Position numbers and translations under genes: made by a program. This document shows, piece by piece, positions 1 to 7,604 of a DNA stretch of 62,077 nucleotides; the first letter of the stretch is position 1; every line of letters begins with the position of its first letter. This stretch comes from Tistrella bauzanensis. GTDB taxonomy: Bacteria; Pseudomonadota; Alphaproteobacteria; Tistrellales; Tistrellaceae. The notes below the pieces were generated by a model. It was not told the DNA's origin. It did no database searches and was given only the letters and a program-made list of their open reading frames with translations. Location of the stretch: NCBI RefSeq assembly GCF_014636235.1, contig NZ_BMDZ01000034.1:1-62077 (forward strand), in the 5' to 3' direction.

Positions 1-76
1 AACCAGACATTCCATGACCCTCCGAATCATGGTCACCCATTGATTCAGAACTTTAGGAAATACGCAACTGTAATGC

Positions 77-100
77 TAGGGTCAAAACCTAACCAACATC
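77..100 (+). repeat. Left terminal inverted repeat of the IS element
   Basis: This 24-bp end begins TAGGGTCAAAACC and pairs imperfectly with the right end. The TA at 77-78 is the probable target duplication. Confidence 0.65.
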
Positions 101-153
101 TTGATAATGAGATCATTGTGTGATTCCAATGGCCTATAGCCACGAGGAACACG

Positions 154-923
154 ATGTCTCAGCTTTTCTGGTTGTCGGACGAACAGTGGGCGCAGCTCGA
201 ACCGCACCTGCCCAAGAACCAGCCGGGTGCCCGGCGTGTGGATGACCGGCGGGTGATTTCGGGGATCATCCACGTGCTGCGGACCGGGTGTCGATGGTGC
301 GACTGCCCGGCGGCGTATGGACCGTCGACAACCATCTACAACCGCTTCAACCGTTGGTCCCGCCGTCGTTTCTGGACGAGCCTGGTAGAGGCTTTGGCCG
401 CGTCCGGAGCCGTCACGAAATCAATGGCGATCGACTCAACCTACGTGAAGGCTCACCGCTCTGCACATGGGGGAAGCCATATGACGGAAGGGCGGGGGCG
501 AACGTTCAGGCGATCGGCAAGTCACGGGGCGGACAAACAACCAAAATCCACATCCTGACGGATACTCTCGGGCGACCTCATACGCTCGTGCTCACGGCCG
601 GAAACGCATCCGATATGACTGGAGCAGATCTGTTGCTGCCCAGGATGCCCAGAGTCCGTTACCTCATCGCGGACAAAGGTTATGACGCAGACAGGCTCCG
701 GAAGGCCTTGCGGCATCGCGGTACGGTTCCGGTGATCCCAGGGCGGACGAACCGAAAACGGAAGGTGGCCTATGACCGGAAGCGCTATGGTAATCGCCAT
801 CTCGTTGAGAACGCTTTCTGCCGCCTCAAGGATTTCAGGCGTGCCGCGACCCGCTACGACAAGCTTGCAGCCAATTTCCTCTCAGCCGTGGCTCTTGCAG
901 CCGTCATCGCGTTCTGGATGTGA
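154..923 (+). CDS. IS5-family transposase made by -1 frameshift
   Basis: Two overlapping frames together encode one DDE transposase. The first frame (from 154) carries the N-terminal DUF4096-like region and the first catalytic Asp (residue 94, in MAIDSTYVKAHR). The second frame (to 923) carries QAIGKSRGG, the second Asp (in LIADKGYD) and the Glu (in RHLVENAFCRLKDF). A run of five G at 494-498 is a good -1 slippage site: reading CGG GGG, slipping back one base and continuing GCG AAC joins the frames into about 256 residues, normal for the family. Programmed frameshifting is known in this group, so the element may be active. A one-base mutation is the alternative. Confidence 0.8.
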
Positions 924-939
924 TTGAATCTGGAGCCTA
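916..939 (-). repeat. Right terminal inverted repeat of the IS element
   Basis: Read on the minus strand it begins TAGGCTCCAGATT. It overlaps the transposase stop codon at 921-923, as in many compact IS5 elements. Confidence 0.65.
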
Positions 940-1067
940 ATCGATTAACAGATTGGATCGCTGCCTCGATGCTCGCTGCGTCATGAGGATTGAATTCGAC
1001 AGTCCCCAAATCACCGTTTAGCTCATTCACAGCGCGGCGGGCTTCGGAGAGTTTCCTTTGTAGTTTA

Positions 1068-1250
1068 TCAATCCCAACAATTTTGGTCATAAGAGTTCCT
1101 CTTGGCCCACTGCCGTAGAAGCGCAGCTAACGACTGCCCAGACATTGTCTGGACGTATTCGGTCCTGTGAGGCTCAAGAACCACGAGCGAAGCGTATTCG
1201 ACATACAGGATGATGGGAGCCCTGCCGACTACGGGTAGGCCACACATCAC
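1068..1250 (-). CDS. Small hypothetical protein
   Basis: This 60-residue frame begins MMCGLPVVGRAPIILYVEYA and overlaps the start of the next small gene by 23 bp on the same strand. It lies in the lower-GC patch next to the IS element, so an accessory origin is likely. No domain is recognised. Its reality rests only on its open frame and position. Confidence 0.3.
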   Translation of the reverse strand: MMCGLPVVGRAPIILYVEYASLVVLEPHRTEYVQTMSGQSLAALLRQWAKRNSYDQNCWD

Positions 1251-1315
1251 TATGTGGGCGTGAAAGTTGTAGCGTCAACTATGGGTGATGTGGCCCAGGG
1301 GCATGATGGATGTCC

Positions 1316-2830
1316 TTACTTCGGCTTCCAGATCGCCTTGCCCGACCCCGGCAGCCCCAGCCGTGACCACATCTGGTCGACACGATCGACGACGTCCTGG
1401 TCCATGCGCAGCTCGGTGCCCCATTCGCGTTTGGTCTCAGGGGGCCATTTGTTGGTGGCGTCCAGGCCGATCTTCGATCCCAGGCCTGATTCGGGGCTGG
1501 CGAAATCGAGATAGTCGATCGGGGTGCCCTCGATCAGGGTGATGTCGCGGGCCGGGTCCATGCGGGTCGACAGGGCCCACATCACATCCTTCCAGTCGCG
1601 GGCGTTGATGTCGTCATCGACCACGATCACCCATTTGGTGTACATGAACTGACGCAGATATGACCACACCCCCATCATCACCCGCTTGGCATGGCCCGGA
1701 TAGGCCTTGCGCATCGAGACCACGGCGATGCGATAGGAACAGCCCTCGGGCGGCAGCCAGAAATCGGTGATCTCGGGGAATTGCTGGCGGATCAGCGGGA
1801 TGAAGACCTCGTTCAGGGCCTCGCCCAGCACGGATGGCTCGTCCGGTGGCCGGCCGGTGAAGGTCGACAGATAGATCGGCTTGCGGCGCATGGTGACGGC
1901 GGTCACCCGGAACACCGGGAACGGCTCGACATTGTTGTAATAGCCGGTGTGGTCGCCGTAAGGCCCCTCGTCGCCATACTCGTCCAGGCTGACCTCGCCC
2001 TCGATCACGATCTCGGCCGTGGCCGGCACCTTCAGCGGCTGGCTGACCGCATCGACCAGTTCTACCTTGCGGCCGCGCAGCAGCCCGGCGAACTGATATT
2101 CCGACAGCGTATCGGGCACCGGCGTCACGGCCGCCAGAATGGTGCCAGGGTCGGCGCCGATCACCGCGCAGGCCGGCAGCGGCTCGCGCTTGCTCTGCCC
2201 CCAGCGGCGATGATGCTGAGCGCCGCCGCGATGGCGCAGCCAGCGCATCAGCGTGCGATCGCGGCCCAGCACCTGCATCCGATAGATGCCAAGGTTATAG
2301 CCGTCGGTCTTGTCGCTGCCCGGCCCCTTCGTCACCACCAGCGGCCAGGTGATCAGCGGCGCCGGCTCCCCCGGCCAGCAGGTCTGCACCGGCAGGCGGG
2401 TCAGGTCGATATCGTCGCCGCGCCACACCACCTCCTGCACCGGCGCCCGCGACACGGTTTTCGGCCGCATCGCCATCACCGTCTTCATCAGCGGCAGCAT
2501 GTCCAGCGCCTCACGCCAGCCGCCGGGCGGCTCGGGCTGGCGCAGGAAGGCCAGGGTCTCGCCCACGCCGCGCAACTGGTGCGGCTCGCGATCCATGCCC
2601 CAGGCCACCCGTTCCACTGTGCCGAACAGATTGACCAGCACCGGCATTTCCGCCACCCGGCCATCGGGCATCAGCGGCTGTTCGAACAGCACCGCCGGGC
2701 CGCCCTCGGCCAGCAGCCGGGTCTGAATCTCGGTCATCTCCAGCACGGTCGACACCGGCTCGCGCACCCGGACCAGACGGCCGGTGCTCTCAAGACGGGC
2801 GATGAAGTCGCGCAGGCTGTCATAGGGCAT
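1316..2830 (-). CDS. ubiD: UbiD-family decarboxylase (3-polyprenyl-4-hydroxybenzoate decarboxylase)
   Basis: A 504-residue protein, close to the ~497 of E. coli UbiD. The family uses prenylated FMN to decarboxylate aromatic or unsaturated acids; in ubiquinone synthesis the substrate is polyprenyl-hydroxybenzoate. The signature [13 protein letters not shown] is present, together with the conserved N-terminal region ([10 protein letters not shown]) and a [13 protein letters not shown] segment. The ATG at 2830 (MPYDSLRDF) is chosen because upstream residues in the open frame are low-complexity. The nearby ubiA supports a ubiquinone role. No UbiX (the prFMN maker) is in the window. A UbiD relative acting on another aromatic acid cannot be excluded. 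Confidence 0.85.
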   Translation of the reverse strand: MPYDSLRDFIARLESTGRLVRVREPVSTVLEMTEIQTRLLAEGGPAVLFEQPLMPDGRVAEMPVLVNLFGTVERVAWGMDREPHQLRGVGETLAFLRQPEPPGGWREALDMLPLMKTVMAMRPKTVSRAPVQEVVWRGDDIDLTRLPVQTCWPGEPAPLITWPLVVTKGPGSDKTDGYNLGIYRMQVLGRDRTLMRWLRHRGGAQHHRRWGQSKREPLPACAVIGADPGTILAAVTPVPDTLSEYQFAGLLRGRKVELVDAVSQPLKVPATAEIVIEGEVSLDEYGDEGPYGDHTGYYNNVEPFPVFRVTAVTMRRKPIYLSTFTGRPPDEPSVLGEALNEVFIPLIRQQFPEITDFWLPPEGCSYRIAVVSMRKAYPGHAKRVMMGVWSYLRQFMYTKWVIVVDDDINARDWKDVMWALSTRMDPARDITLIEGTPIDYLDFASPESGLGSKIGLDATNKWPPETKREWGTELRMDQDVVDRVDQMWSRLGLPGSGKAIWKPK

Positions 2831-2933
2831 GGGCTGCGGGCTCGCTCGGGGTTGGATGGTGCTGGATGGGATGGCACTGTGCCGCACGGGCCGGCCGGGC
2901 CATCATGATCGCGGTCAGGTATCGGATACAGAC

Positions 2934-3191
2934 ATGGCGGAGACGGGCATGAAGACAAGGATCAAGGCAGTCTGGTCGCAACTGGACCTGATCGACCGGC
3001 AGTTGGTCAAGGTGGCGGCGGCGGTGCTGGTCATCCTGATCCTGCGCAACCATCTGCCGCCGACCATCGATATGGCGCCGGCCGGCTGGCTGCTGGCGCT
3101 GGCCCTGTTGCTGGCGCGGCCGGCGGCCAATCTCATCCGCCGAGGCCGCCGGGGAGCAGGCCCCCGCCAAGGGCATGACGGGCCAGAATGA
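2934..3191 (+). CDS. Small membrane protein, unknown function
   Basis: An 85-residue frame with alternative ATGs at 2934 and 2949, divergent from ubiD. It contains two hydrophobic segments (VAAAVLVILIL and GWLLALALLLA) and a basic tail rich in Arg and Gly, suggesting a two-segment inner-membrane protein. Its 3' end overlaps the end of ubiA by about 59 bp in convergent orientation, which is unusual and lowers confidence in the C-terminus. The part before the overlap has the texture of a real protein. Family not recognised. Confidence 0.4.
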   Translation: MAETGMKTRIKAVWSQLDLIDRQLVKVAAAVLVILILRNHLPPTIDMAPAGWLLALALLLARPAANLIRRGRRGAGPRQGHDGPE

Positions 3192-4113
3192 TCGTGGCCA
3201 GCAGCACCAGCCCCAGATCGCGGTTGGATTTGAACAGCCTGAGGCACATGGCCGGGTCGTCGATGTCGAGGCGGCGGACCTGCCACAGCAGATGCGAGCC
3301 GGTGAAGGCCATCGCCAGCACCCAGCCGACGCCGAAGCCGGCGCTGAGCCCGGCCGCCACCGTGAATAGCCAGAAGATGGCATAGAACACCGCCACCGCC
3401 GGCTTCGTGCGGCGGCCCAGGGCGAGGGCGGTGGATTTCACCCCCACCATCAGGTCGTCCTCGCGGTCCTGATGGGCATAGATGGTGTCATAGCCCAGCG
3501 TCCAAAAGATGCCGCCGGCATAGAGCAGCAGGCCGGGCAGCATGGTGGGCAGATCGTGGGCACCGCTGGCGGCCGCCCAGCCGACCAGAGCCGCCCAGTT
3601 GAAGGTGAGCCCCAGCCAGGCCTGCGGCCAATAGGTGATCCGCTTCATGAACGGATAGGGCACGATCAGCAGGACCGAGGCGAGGCCGATCACGATCGCC
3701 GGCACCGGCAGCATCAGCAGCACGACCAGCCCGATCAGCCCCTGCGGCACCAGGAACAGCAGCGCCTGACGCGGCGTCACCTGGCCGCTTGGGATCGGCC
3801 GGCCGCGGGTCCGCTCCACCCGGGCATCGTAATGCCGGTCGGCCAGATCGTTGATCGTGCAGCCGAAACCGCGCATGGCGATGGCGCCCACAAGGAACAG
3901 CACCATCAGCCCGATATCCGGCAGGCCGCCGGCCGGTGCCGCCAGCGCGATCGCCCACAGCCCCGGCAGCAGCAGCAGCCACCAGCCGATCGGCCGGTCC
4001 CAGCGGGCCAGCAGGGCGTAAGGCTTTACAGAACCGGGCAATATGCGCAGCAGCCCGCGATCGGCATGAATGTCGGTGTGGCCGGCCTCTGCCCTGGCTG
4101 CCGGTTCGGCCAT
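3133..4113 (-). CDS. ubiA: 4-hydroxybenzoate polyprenyltransferase
   Basis: A 326-residue integral membrane prenyltransferase that attaches the polyprenyl chain to 4-hydroxybenzoate in ubiquinone synthesis. The first Asp-rich motif is NDLADRHYDARVERT, followed by RGRPIPSG. The second is DTIYAHQDREDD, about 120 residues later. Both bind the Mg-diphosphate of the prenyl donor. Multiple hydrophobic helices (GWWLLLLPGLWAI, LMVLFLVGAIAM and others) are visible. The ATG at 4113 is preferred because AGGGAG lies 8 bases upstream; a GTG at 4122 is possible. It precedes ubiD on the same strand, separated by the divergent small ORF. Confidence 0.93.
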   Translation of the reverse strand: MAEPAARAEAGHTDIHADRGLLRILPGSVKPYALLARWDRPIGWWLLLLPGLWAIALAAPAGGLPDIGLMVLFLVGAIAMRGFGCTINDLADRHYDARVERTRGRPIPSGQVTPRQALLFLVPQGLIGLVVLLMLPVPAIVIGLASVLLIVPYPFMKRITYWPQAWLGLTFNWAALVGWAAASGAHDLPTMLPGLLLYAGGIFWTLGYDTIYAHQDREDDLMVGVKSTALALGRRTKPAVAVFYAIFWLFTVAAGLSAGFGVGWVLAMAFTGSHLLWQVRRLDIDDPAMCLRLFKSNRDLGLVLLATIILARHALGGGLLPGGLGG

Positions 4114-4289
4114 GGCGCGCACTCCCTGGATGATCGGATCTGCCGTCGACCGGTGTAGCCCGGCGGATGCGATCTGCCAAGCGCTGCGTTGAAGCAGCCA
4201 TGCGCGGCCGGCGCTTCAATCGGGGCTGCAAGGGCGGTATAGCTGGTGCGCTCATCAGACGGCTGCGGCCGTTCCCCGCGGGAGGGTTT

Positions 4290-5081
4290 ATGGCCGACGC
4301 GCCCCGACTGTATATCGATGCCGACCGCTTCGCCGCACCCACGGCCGGGGCGCGGATCGTGCTGGACGACGATCAGGCGCATTACCTGCGCGCGGTGATG
4401 CGGCGCGAGGACGGTGCGGCGCTGGCGGTGTTCAATGGCCGGGATGGCGAATGGGCCGCACGGTTGGTGGCGATCGGCAAGCGCGGTGCCGCGGTCGATC
4501 TGGACCACCAGACCCGGGCACCGGCGCCGGAGCGGCGGCTGGAGCTGATCATGGCGCCGGTCAAGCGCGGCCCGGTGGAACTGGCGGTGGAAAAGGCGAC
4601 CGAGCTGGGCGTCACCGCGATCCGTTTCGCCATCACCCGGCGAACGGTCGTCGACCGGCTGCGCCTGGACCGGCTGACGGCGATCGCGCGGGAAGCGGCC
4701 GAACAATGCGAACGCCTGAGCCTGCCGCTGATCGTCGAGGCGGCGCCGCTGGATGCCGTGCTGGATCGCGTGCAGAGTGAGGCATCGGCGGCAGCCGACG
4801 GGCCGCTGCCGGTGCTGTTCGGCGACGAGACCGGCGGGGGCGTGGCGCTCGCCATGGCCGCGGCCGGGCTTGCTGGCGCGCCGGTCGGCCTGCTTGTCGG
4901 CCCCGAGGGCGGCTTCGACCCGGCCGAGCTTGATCGGCTGCGGGCGCGGCCCCATGTGACCGCGATCGGTCTGGGGCCACGTGTGCTCCGGGCCGAGACC
5001 GCCGCGATCGCGGGGCTGGCCGTGCTTCAGGCGCTGGCACCCGAAGGTGGCGGTCCGCGATGCAGGCAGGCCGTGCCCTGA
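4290..5081 (+). CDS. rsmE: 16S rRNA (uracil-1498-N3)-methyltransferase
   Basis: A 263-residue SPOUT-class methyltransferase that methylates U1498 of 16S rRNA. The N-terminal PUA-like part includes DDQAHYLRAVMR. The C-terminal trefoil-knot SAM site shows LLVGPEGGFDPAELD and LGPRVLRAETAA, both diagnostic for RsmE. The ATG at 4290 follows GGGAGG and gives a normal family length. It is transcribed divergently from ubiA, with a 176-bp intergenic region that may hold both promoters, and gshA follows in the same direction, a linkage I recall from other Rhodospirillales-like genomes. Confidence 0.93.
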   Translation: MADAPRLYIDADRFAAPTAGARIVLDDDQAHYLRAVMRREDGAALAVFNGRDGEWAARLVAIGKRGAAVDLDHQTRAPAPERRLELIMAPVKRGPVELAVEKATELGVTAIRFAITRRTVVDRLRLDRLTAIAREAAEQCERLSLPLIVEAAPLDAVLDRVQSEASAAADGPLPVLFGDETGGGVALAMAAAGLAGAPVGLLVGPEGGFDPAELDRLRARPHVTAIGLGPRVLRAETAAIAGLAVLQALAPEGGGPRCRQAVP

Positions 5082-5233
5082 TCGCGCGGCCCTGGCCGAA
5101 CGATACCGACGTCTTGCAGACCTGAACCACCCGTTGCCCCGCCGGCCGGTCATCACGATCAGCGTGGCGGGCGCTCTCGCCCTCCGGCGACCCGCTGAGG
5201 TCGCCGGCCCGCTATCCGGAGGCCGCCCGTCCC

Positions 5234-6475
5234 ATGCACACACTCATTCTGCCGCTTCTCGACGACATCATCGCCGCCCGCGCCGACAAGGTGACGGCGT
5301 GGTTCGATGCCCGGTTCGACGAGACCCCGGCACTGCCCTACAGCTCGGTCGATCTGCGCCATTCCGGCGTGAAGCTGGCACCGGTCGACACCAATCTGTT
5401 CTCGGCCGGGTTCAACAACATCTCGCGCGCGGCGCGCGGTCGCGCCGCCGACCGGTTCCGCACCCATCTGGCGCGCATCGCCCCTGAGGGCGGCCGACTG
5501 CTGCTGGTGCCCGAGAACCACACCCGCAACCTGCATTACCTGGAAAATGTCCGGGTGCTGGCCGAGATCATCGAGACCGCCGGCTGGGAGGTGCGTCTTG
5601 GCAGCCTGATGTATGATCTCGACGAGGCGATGGTGCTGGAAACCGCCACCGGCGCCGATATCCGGGTGGAACCGCTGCGCCGCGAGGGTGGGCGGATCGG
5701 CACCCTCGACGGCTTCGTGCCCGATGTGGTGCTGATGAACAACGACATGACCGCCGGTGCGCCCTCGATCCTCGTCGGGCTGGACCAGCCGGTGATCCCG
5801 CCTTTGGAGCTTGGCTGGTATCGCCGCCGCAAGAGCGGCCATTTCGCAGCTTATGGTCAGGTCGCCGACGCCTTCGCCGAGGAATTCGACATCGATCCCT
5901 GGCTGATCCAGGCGCTGTGGCACCAGTGCGGCCAGATCAATTTCCGCGAGAAGGCCGGGCTTGGCTGTGTGGCGCGCGGCGTCGACAAGGTCGTGCACCT
6001 GACCCGCGAGAAATATCGCCAGTATGGTATCGAGAGCGACCCCTATGTCTTCGTCAAGGCCGACAGCGGCACCTATGGCATGGGCGTGATGACCGCCAAG
6101 TCGGGCGAGGACATTCTTGAGATGAACAAGAAGACCCGCCACAAGATGAACGTCATCAAGGAAGGCGCGCTGAACACCGAGGTGATCGTTCAGGAAGGCG
6201 TGCCCACGGTCGACCTGATCGACGGCGAAAGCGCCGAGCCGGTGATCTATCTGGTCGATGGCCGCGCGGTCGGCGGCTTCTATCGGGTCAACAAGGGCCG
6301 TGGCGAGTATGACAGCCTGAACGCCATGGGCGCCTATTTTACCCAGATGTGCGACGAGGTGGAACCCCGCATCGAGCCCGCCAGTGGCGCCAATGACGCG
6401 CCATGCCCGTTCCGCGTCTTCGGCGTGGTCGGCGGTCTGGCGGCGCTGGCGGCGGCGCGTGAGCAGGTGATCTGA
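5234..6475 (+). CDS. gshA: Glutamate-cysteine ligase (PF08886 type)
   Basis: A 413-residue protein of the proteobacterial GshA family PF08886, which makes gamma-glutamylcysteine, the first step of glutathione synthesis. Diagnostic stretches are NLFSAGFNNIS near residue 50, FVKADSGTYGMGVM, and VIVQEGVPT, typical of an ATP-grasp-like fold. The ATG at 5234 begins MHTLILPLLDDI. No gshB is adjacent. A GC-rich hairpin follows the stop codon. The family assignment is by recognition of the sequence pattern. Confidence 0.88.
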   Translation: MHTLILPLLDDIIAARADKVTAWFDARFDETPALPYSSVDLRHSGVKLAPVDTNLFSAGFNNISRAARGRAADRFRTHLARIAPEGGRLLLVPENHTRNLHYLENVRVLAEIIETAGWEVRLGSLMYDLDEAMVLETATGADIRVEPLRREGGRIGTLDGFVPDVVLMNNDMTAGAPSILVGLDQPVIPPLELGWYRRRKSGHFAAYGQVADAFAEEFDIDPWLIQALWHQCGQINFREKAGLGCVARGVDKVVHLTREKYRQYGIESDPYVFVKADSGTYGMGVMTAKSGEDILEMNKKTRHKMNVIKEGALNTEVIVQEGVPTVDLIDGESAEPVIYLVDGRAVGGFYRVNKGRGEYDSLNAMGAYFTQMCDEVEPRIEPASGANDAPCPFRVFGVVGGLAALAAAREQVI

Positions 6476-6484
6476 CGGATTGAA

Positions 6485-6505
6485 GCGGGGGTCTGGTGCC
6501 CCCGC
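6485..6505. terminator. GC-rich hairpin between convergent gshA and the HTH gene
   Basis: GCGGGGG and CCCCCGC form a perfect 7-bp stem with a 7-base loop, 10 bases after the gshA stop. There is no clear T-tract, so intrinsic termination may be weak. The location between convergent genes favours a terminator. Confidence 0.45.
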
Positions 6506-6537
6506 CCATATCCGCTCTGTCAGACCTGCCCGCTCTG

Positions 6538-7047
6538 TCAGATCTGATCCGGGCGTTCGGGAAAGGTGCCAAGGCTGAGGCGCGCATTCAGGCGCTGCGC
6601 CGCCGGTGCCGCGGCGAACCACGCTTCCGACCCGGCCAGGGCCTGCGCGATCCGGCCGGGACTGGCGCGCAGATGGCCGGCGATTTCGGCCGCCCGATAC
6701 AATCCCGCCTGTGATGGCGCCGGCATCGGCCGTTTCTGGAGTGCCTGACGACTGATCGCCAGCCGTGCGGCCACCTCGGCCAGACTGACCAGATCGGGCT
6801 TCACCTCGCGCAGCCGGCTGCCGGTCGGCAGCGCCGGCAGAATCTGCGCCACGGTGGCCGCGATCACCGCCTCGCCGTCGCGGCCCCGACGGCGGAAGGC
6901 GAAGCCGATCATGCCGGGTGCGCCAAGACCCGCCACCGCATCATCGCAGCCGGCCTCGAAGACGGCATCAAGGATGTCGGCCTCAGGGGCGGCATCGGCC
7001 GGCAGCGAGAAGACCAGATCAAATTCGAAGACGGTGTCATCGGTCAT
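6538..7047 (-). CDS. HTH DNA-binding protein, probable regulator/antitoxin of a two-gene module
   Basis: A 169-residue protein. The N-terminal ~75 residues (FEFDLVFSLPADA, FEAGCDDAVAGLG) form a small alpha/beta domain. A helix-turn-helix candidate follows around residues 87-105 (SLAEVAARLAISRQALQKR). From memory, this two-part layout (a 'FEAGCDDA' domain plus HTH) occurs beside small 'HAWG...STP' proteins in cyanobacteria and proteobacteria; I could not verify this by search. It lies 3 bp downstream of the 90-residue gene on the same strand, so the two are almost certainly co-transcribed. The palindrome at 7328-7349 in front of the pair is a plausible self-binding operator. Confidence 0.65.
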   Translation of the reverse strand: MTDDTVFEFDLVFSLPADAAPEADILDAVFEAGCDDAVAGLGAPGMIGFAFRRRGRDGEAVIAATVAQILPALPTGSRLREVKPDLVSLAEVAARLAISRQALQKRPMPAPSQAGLYRAAEIAGHLRASPGRIAQALAGSEAWFAAAPAAQRLNARLSLGTFPERPDQI

Positions 7048-7050
7048 GGC

Positions 7051-7323
7051 TCATGGCTCCGAGATCAAACAACCTTTGGCTTTTCGGATCAATTGACGGG
7101 CGTGATCCGCCGGCTGCCTTGGTGTACTCCACACCGACATCCTGCAGAATACGCCACCACGACAATCATTCGCCATATTGGCCGGGCACATCACATAGCC
7201 CCAGGCGTGAGCACTTCGCCCTTTTGCTGTATGGATCTGCCAACCTGATGCTTCAAGGACGCATAGAGCTGCTTCAATGTCCTTAATCGGGGTGATGTGG
7301 TCTGTTTGACATATGACGCCCAT
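7051..7323 (-). CDS. Small Cys/His-containing protein, putative toxin partner
   Basis: A 90-residue protein with a conserved-looking core: GWQIHTAKGRSAHAWGYVMC, then CRGGVFCRMSVWSTPRQP and a basic C-terminal helix (ADHARQLIRKAKGC). Cys residues spaced around the core could bind a metal. The N-terminal helix plus 'GW' plus strand layout resembles small HicA-like or RNA-binding toxins only in general shape. It is first in a two-gene operon whose second gene encodes an HTH protein, the usual layout of autoregulated toxin-antitoxin modules. The sequence is visibly more AT-rich than its neighbours, consistent with transfer. Toxin activity is inference. Confidence 0.6.
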   Translation of the reverse strand: MGVICQTDHITPIKDIEAALCVLEASGWQIHTAKGRSAHAWGYVMCPANMANDCRGGVFCRMSVWSTPRQPADHARQLIRKAKGCLISEP

Positions 7324-7327
7324 TTAA

Positions 7328-7349
7328 AAAGTTGTCAATAGACAACTTT
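7328..7349. promoter_or_regulatory. Perfect palindrome just upstream of the two-gene module
   Basis: AAAGTTGTC and GACAACTTT form perfect 9-bp arms around AATA. The near edge is 5 bp from the start codon of the 90-residue gene (start at 7323, minus strand). This position overlaps where a promoter or translation start would lie and fits autorepression by the HTH protein. Confidence 0.6.
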
Positions 7350-7486
7350 CGTTGGATCCCGCCGGCCTGCCGCCAGGCATGCTTACGGGGCGATATATCA
7401 TGCGCGGGTCATCGCGTAAGACGCTGGAATATCGTATGCTGCATCCATCATAACGCTCGGCGCCGGCTGCCGCGGATGTCCTCTAA

Positions 7487-7523
7487 AATGAAACACATAT
7501 CCATTACATGTTTCATTGAAACA
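7487..7523. promoter_or_regulatory. Candidate RpiR operator upstream of the aminotransferase cluster
   Basis: TGTTTCA-T-TGAAACA at 7509-7523 is a perfect 15-bp palindrome. A third half-site, TGAAACA, lies at 7489-7495, so the first two sites also form AATGAAACA/TGTTTCATT arms. The GAAA/TTTC symmetry resembles operators known for some RpiR-family regulators. An RpiR gene is second in the operon that starts at 7605. The remaining bases of 7350-7604 show no gene that I can support. Confidence 0.55.
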
Positions 7524-7604
7524 GATGTTGCGCCCCCATTTTCAACGGCCTAGCATCATCCCGGCACCTGTTCCCCGCCGCTCTCCTGCTCCGGATGATG
7601 ACCC

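Larger units (their letters stand above)
77..939 (+). mobile_element. IS5-family (IS427-like) insertion sequence, apparently complete
   Basis: An element of about 860 bp is bounded by imperfect inverted repeats at 77-100 and 916-939, matching at 15 of 24 positions by eye. Both outer ends carry the dinucleotide TA, inside CTAG on the left and CTAA on the right, which fits the TA or YTAR target preference known for the IS427 group. It contains one transposase gene split over two frames. Removing the element together with one TA copy restores an open reading frame on the opposite strand, which independently supports these borders. Confidence 0.85.
53..1090 (-). pseudogene. Small gene of unknown function interrupted by the IS element
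   Basis: The 5' part (1090 down to 938) encodes about 51 residues beginning MTKIVGIDKLQRKLSEAR, rich in charged residues and probably helical. The frame runs into the IS at codon 51. Deleting the IS and one TA copy joins it in frame to 76-53, adding ALQLRIS and a TAA stop, for a restored protein of 58 residues. With the IS present, the frame continues about 28 residues into IS sequence, so a fusion protein could still be made. I do not recognise the family. Its start lies inside the end of the upstream 60-residue frame on the same strand, suggesting translational coupling if that frame is real. Confidence 0.55.

Noticed and set aside
1691-2908. A 405-residue plus-strand frame antisense to ubiD
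   Set aside because: Its Ala/Arg/His/Gln-rich sequence has no domain, while the minus strand encodes a clear UbiD protein.
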